Shown here: positions 61,268 through 64,000 of the stretch, piece by piece | How the letters are laid out: every line of letters starts with the position of its first letter | Numbering within the stretch: position 1 is the stretch's first letter | NCBI GenBank assembly: GCA_016713175.1 | Contig: JADJPQ010000009.1 | Coordinates: 310,001-374,000 of the forward strand | Direction of reading: 5' to 3' | Source of the DNA: Planctomycetota bacterium | GTDB lineage: Bacteria > Planctomycetota > UBA1135 > UBA2386 | DNA length: 64,000 bases | Made by a program: the position numbers and the translations under genes | Notes under the pieces: generated by a model | Told to the model about the DNA's origin: nothing | The model's input: only the letters and a program-made list of their open reading frames with translations | Database searches by the model: none

Positions 61268-61495
61268 CTGCAAGTAACGACCGACTTCACGCTGGCGCAG
61301 GCGCTCGCGCTGGCGGAGGGCTTCGGTCTCCGTGTGGCTCGGGCGAAAGACCTGCTGCGCGAGCTGGTGATTGCAGTCGATGGTTGGCGGCAGATCGGCC
61401 GGCGGTTGCGGTTGCCCGCGGCCACACTGGCTGCCTATGACAGTGCCTTCGACAATCCGTGCCGCGCCGAGGCAAGGCAACTCCTCGGCCGCTGA
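61268..61495 (+). pseudogene. HipA toxin C-terminal remnant
   Basis: A 75-codon open frame with no start codon, limited upstream by TGA at 61265. It reads LALAEGFGLRVARAKDLLRE, VIAVDGWRQIGRRLRLPAA and AYDSAFDNPCRAEARQLLGR. This pattern, a helix with AEGFGL, then V-x-x-W-x-x-x-A-like helix and a closing A-F helix, matches the extreme C-terminus of HipA-type kinase toxins. The kinase core and any HipB are absent, so it is a relic. It is too short for certainty. Confidence 0.5.
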
Positions 61496-61502
61496 TCGGA
61501 GG

Positions 61503-61661
61503 TCAGCGCCAGAGGGTCGCGTCGACTCGACGTTGCTCGGCCAGGATGGCCTCGAACTCATCGCGGTCCCTGTCCGTCCAGGTGACGTAGTGTCCCAGTG
61601 CGGTTCGGCGAGCGCGGCGCCGAATAGCCCGGTTCAGCAGTTGGAGCAGTTTGCGGAGCAT
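61503..61661 (-). CDS. Possible small protein, 52 residues
   Basis: Starts MLRKLLQLLNRAIRRRARRT and ends with HYVTWTDRDRDEFEAILAEQRRVDATLWR. A basic amphipathic helix is followed by an acidic, tryptophan-bearing part, so it is not obviously random. The frame can extend to 61811 but the extra part is proline-rich noise. It converges on the hipA remnant with 7 bases between. Could be an unrelated ORF of chance. Confidence 0.3.
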   Translation of the reverse strand: MLRKLLQLLNRAIRRRARRTALGHYVTWTDRDRDEFEAILAEQRRVDATLWR

Positions 61662-62017
61662 CTCCGTGGTCCGTTCTTGCCGCGGTTGGCGGGCCCGCTG
61701 GGGTGGGGCAGGGGTGGTCGCAGGCGGGCGGTGCTGGCAAGAATACGCCGGAGCCGACGCTAGCCCCAGAGCGTGTTGCCAATGGACAACCGACCCGAAT
61801 GCACGTCTCACCGATGGCGTCGGCCGATCGGCGCTTCCGGCAAGAACGAACCGATCGCGGGCCGATGAGCCTGGACGAGGAGTGACCTTGCCGACGCCGC
61901 CAAGGCGGCGCCGGTGGTGTCGCCGGATCCGACAGCCGCGTCGCTCGAGCGCGCTGCCGTTCCACCCATCATCCGATGGGCCTCGTCGACACCAGGGATC
62001 ACCGTCAGGGACGCAGC
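61662..62017. other. Non-coding stretch before motA
   Basis: About 355 bases without a convincing gene. It contains GCCGATGA at about 61859-61866, close to the sigma-28 -10 element GCCGATAA, but the matching -35 element 11 bases upstream is poor. The palindrome GCCGATCGGC lies at 61823-61832. A promoter for motAB is expected in here. Confidence 0.4.
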
Positions 62018-62794
62018 ATGGACATCTTCACGCCGCTCGGCCTGTTGCTTGCCTTCATCGGCATCATCGGCGGCATGGTGCTCGAAGGCGGTCACCCGAC
62101 CGCGCTGCTGCAGGTCACGGCATTCATGATCGTGATCATCGGCTCACTCGGCGCGACGTTCGTCGCGACCATCCCGAGCGACGTGCCGTTCGCGATCAAG
62201 GCGCTGAAGAAGGTGTTCCTGCCGCCAAAATACGACTTCCACGGCATGATGGAGAAGATCCTCGAGCTGGCCAACCTGGCCCGCCGCGAAGGCCTGCTGG
62301 CGCTCGAGACCTATGCCAACAGCGGCCAGGGCGATCCGTTCCTGGTCAAGTGCCTGACGCTGGCGATCGACGGCAGCTCGGCCGAGGCGATCCGCGAGAC
62401 CGTCGAGGTGGACATGCACATCGCCGAGGAAGACGACAAGGCGGGCATGAAGTTCTGGGAGAGCTGGGGCGCACTGGCGCCGACGGTCGGCGTGCTGGGC
62501 GCGGTGCTCGGTCTGATGCACGTGATGAGCGTGCTCGACCAGCCGTCGTTGATCGGCCCGGGCATCGCCGTCGCGTTCGTCGCGACGGTCTATGGCGTCG
62601 GTTACTCCAACGTCGTCTGCCTGCCGATGTCGTTCAAGCTGAAGCGGCACATCGAGCACGACCAGCTGCTGAAGCAGATGGTGCTGGAAGGCGTGGTCGG
62701 CATCCAATCCGGCATGGCGCCGGGAGCGCTGCGCTCGAAGCTGAAGGTCTACCTCGGCAATCACGGCGGCGGCCACGCCGACAAGAAGCACTAG
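62018..62794 (+). CDS. motA: Flagellar stator protein MotA
   Basis: 258 residues from ATG at 62018 (an earlier ATG at 61976 adds a non-conserved leader). MotA forms the five-subunit ring of the ion-driven stator. Four membrane helices are present: two at the start (LGLLLAFIGIIGGMVLEGG, LLQVTAFMIVIIGSLGATFVA) and two near the end (WGALAPTVGVLGAVLGLMHVM, IGPGIAVAFVATVYGVGYSNVVCLPM) with the conserved prolines and the TVGV and A-F-V-A-T-x-YG motifs. The cytoplasmic loop has ANLARREGLLALE, with charged residues that contact FliG. motB follows 32 bases later. Confidence 0.94.
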   Translation: MDIFTPLGLLLAFIGIIGGMVLEGGHPTALLQVTAFMIVIIGSLGATFVATIPSDVPFAIKALKKVFLPPKYDFHGMMEKILELANLARREGLLALETYANSGQGDPFLVKCLTLAIDGSSAEAIRETVEVDMHIAEEDDKAGMKFWESWGALAPTVGVLGAVLGLMHVMSVLDQPSLIGPGIAVAFVATVYGVGYSNVVCLPMSFKLKRHIEHDQLLKQMVLEGVVGIQSGMAPGALRSKLKVYLGNHGGGHADKKH

Positions 62795-62826
62795 CCGCGG
62801 CCTCTGGTCGCGGCGGGGAGGGCGCG

Positions 62827-63552
62827 ATGGCGAAGAAGCACAAACACGAAGAGCACGTCAATCACGAACGGTGGCTGGTGTCGTTCGCCGACATGATGAC
62901 GCTGCTGTTCGCGCTGTTCGTGGTGCTCTATGCGCTCGGCACGACCGAACTGGAAAAACTGCGCAAGCTGAAGAAGTCAGTGCAGTTCGCGTTCCACATC
63001 GCCGGCGATGGCAAGACCAAGGATGTGGGCATCTTCGACAAGCAGCAGGGCGGCGGCGAGGTGCCGGAATCGGCGCCGCTGATCAATGCGCAGTCGGGCG
63101 AGATGAAGGAGTTCCTGCAGGAGATCTTGCCGGAGTTCCAGGAAGTGACAGGGAAGTCGTTGGAGATCGTGCAGACCGACGATTCGATCTCGTTCGCGGC
63201 GCCGCTGAGCAAGTACTTCGATCGCGAAGCGACGCAACCGGTGAAGCCCGAGGTCTACAACTGGCTCGGACGCGCGATCGAAGGATCGCTGTCGTTCACT
63301 TCGGATGTCCGGATCGTGATCGAGTCGCCGGAACTGTCGATCCGCGAATTGAAGAATGGCCGGCACCTGAAGGCCTCCGACATCAACATCGCGCGCTTGC
63401 TGACGATGCGGCGTTCGTTCGTCAGTCGGCCGGAGATCCGCGCGCACACGGTCGGCATCGAGTATCGCGAGATGAAGGAGCAGGCGAGCGCCAAGAACTG
63501 GGAAGACCAGGCGACGCTCAAGATCGTGCTGTCGAACAAGACGGGGCGGTAG
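62827..63552 (+). CDS. motB: Flagellar stator protein MotB with divergent C-terminal domain
   Basis: 241 residues, with GGGAGGG ahead of the ATG. The N-terminal plug and membrane helix are typical: HERWLVSFADMMTLLFALFVVLYALG at about 13-38, where the aspartate of FADMM is the ion-carrying residue. The plug helix follows (TTELEKLRKLKKSVQFAF). The C-terminal part has the OmpA-like order (ISFAAPLSKYFDREA, VRIVIESPELSIREL, DINIARLLTMRRSFV), but the peptidoglycan-binding signature (GHTD and N-x-x-LS-x-x-RA) is not recognisable. So anchoring to the wall may differ from the textbook stator. Confidence 0.88.
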   Translation: MAKKHKHEEHVNHERWLVSFADMMTLLFALFVVLYALGTTELEKLRKLKKSVQFAFHIAGDGKTKDVGIFDKQQGGGEVPESAPLINAQSGEMKEFLQEILPEFQEVTGKSLEIVQTDDSISFAAPLSKYFDREATQPVKPEVYNWLGRAIEGSLSFTSDVRIVIESPELSIRELKNGRHLKASDINIARLLTMRRSFVSRPEIRAHTVGIEYREMKEQASAKNWEDQATLKIVLSNKTGR

Positions 63553-63606
63553 TCACCAGTTCTTCCCGATGACGTTGTCTTCGGTGGCAACGCGGTTATT
63601 CTGCGC

Positions 63607-63624
63607 ACCTGCATGAGGGCAGGT
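63607..63624. terminator. Hairpin behind motB, candidate terminator
   Basis: ACCTGC (63607-63612) pairs with GCAGGT (63619-63624) around ATGAGG, followed by TCTTGTCTC. It is 54 bases behind motB and 33 bases before the next ATG. Confidence 0.4.
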
Positions 63625-63656
63625 TCTTGTCTCGAGAACACGATCAGAGGTGTGGC

Positions 63657-64000
63657 ATGAGCAAGCAGCAAGCAGCAAGCAGCAAGCAGCAAGCAAGTAG
63701 CCGAGTTCTTCCGTAGGTTCCGAGTCGCGGTGTTGGCGATGCTGGCTGCCACCGCCCTGAATGGGCAAGTCCGATCGCAGTTGCCTTTGCAAGAGGGGGA
63801 CTTGACGGATCCCACAAAGTTCAGCGATCACACCAGTCCTGCGGTCAAGAACGCGGATGGACTGGAGCCCGGTCAGGTGACAACCGTCAAGGGCGCGATC
63901 GACAAGATCTGTGCCGCCAAGGACGCTGTCCAACCGTTCGCAGTGCCGCCAACGCCGTCGGGGCTGTTTAGTGTGCCCCCGACACAGGAACAGTTGCGCT
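63657..64000 (+). CDS. Secreted protein, 5' part, out of frame across a heptamer repeat (runs off the window)
   Basis: ATG at 63657 has a good ribosome site (AGAGG, 6 bases before) but with the five repeat units present its frame stops at 63716 after 19 codons. The neighbouring frame is open from 63661 to the window end and encodes FFRRFRVAVLAMLAATALNGQ, a classic signal peptide, then a mature part (LPLQEGDLTDPTKFSDHTS). In that frame no ATG, GTG or TTG occurs before GTG at 63730, which would cut into the signal. With one unit fewer the ATG joins this frame: MSKQQAASSKQVAEFF. So the gene is either phase-variable and OFF here, or carries an indel or assembly slip. Family not recognised; 3' end outside window. 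Confidence 0.6.
63660..63694 (+). repeat. Five perfect tandem copies of a 7-bp unit
   Basis: AGCAAGC repeated five times without change from 63660 to 63694, starting directly after the ATG at 63657. Because 7 is not a multiple of 3, each gain or loss shifts the reading frame. Copy numbers 4, 7 or 10 would open the frame to the signal peptide; 5 closes it. Confidence 0.95.

Noticed and set aside
61859..61866. GCCGATGA as a sigma-28 promoter for motA
   Set aside because: The -10-like element is close to GCCGATAA, but no acceptable -35 element lies 11 bases upstream, and the planctomycete consensus is unknown to me.

Overview
The window is chromosomal DNA of very high G+C content, dense with genes, and reads as a planctomycete. 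Signs of this are several large secreted proteins with beta-propeller, BNR or squalene-cyclase-like repeats, a sigma factor fused to carboxypeptidase-regulatory-like repeats, many ECF sigma factors, and a C-terminal surface domain (seen intact at 42802-45489 and as a remnant near 49030-49260) of the kind known from the Poly30/UBA1135-like planctomycetes. That class-level placement is inference; no rRNA is present. I see no tRNA, rRNA, insertion sequence, prophage or CRISPR array.

Layout. 1-2600: end of gyrA, a YqeY-like gene and two tandem paralogous membrane proteins. 2800-13048 (minus strand): one long, tightly packed flagellar operon transcribed fliO-P-Q-R-flhB-A-F-G, a small membrane protein, a FliA-type sigma factor, two small unknown genes and two lipoproteins. 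13462-17275 (minus): a second motility operon with a second FliA/WhiG-family sigma factor, an HDOD protein, CheY, CheX and a CheC-like protein with a degenerate receiver tail. Its leader carries what I read as a c-di-GMP-I (GEMM) riboswitch at 17482-17583, which would tie the operon to the c-di-GMP switch between swimming and attachment. motA and motB sit at the far right (62018-63552).

17725-34696: housekeeping and stress genes: apt, arsM with an overlapping sigZ-like gene, a PhyH-type dioxygenase divergent from an FNR-like regulator with a palindromic FNR-type box between them, argS, a fungalysin-like secreted metalloprotease, ppdK overlapping an ABC-F gene tail to tail, a PDZ-like secreted protein, DUF445 and a YndJ/DUF1990-like protein. 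34774-45489: secreted or membrane proteins, the ECF-sigma fusion, a TetR/DCC/membrane-protein operon with twin operator-like palindromes, a SUI1/YciH protein and two related membrane proteins.

45580-63552: tandem Usp, a methyltransferase, an HD hydrolase, a double CDGSH protein, remnants of vapC and hipA toxins, a VOC protein, two divergent paralogous propeller/di-heme secreted proteins, an HMA-domain protein, an ECF sigma factor with a probable LRR-bearing membrane partner, a TerB-like protein, the beta subunit of a methylcrotonyl-CoA-type carboxylase and the stator genes. At the right edge, five copies of a 7-bp repeat lie directly after a well-placed ATG and put the downstream signal-peptide frame out of register by one unit. 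This is a candidate phase-variable surface gene.
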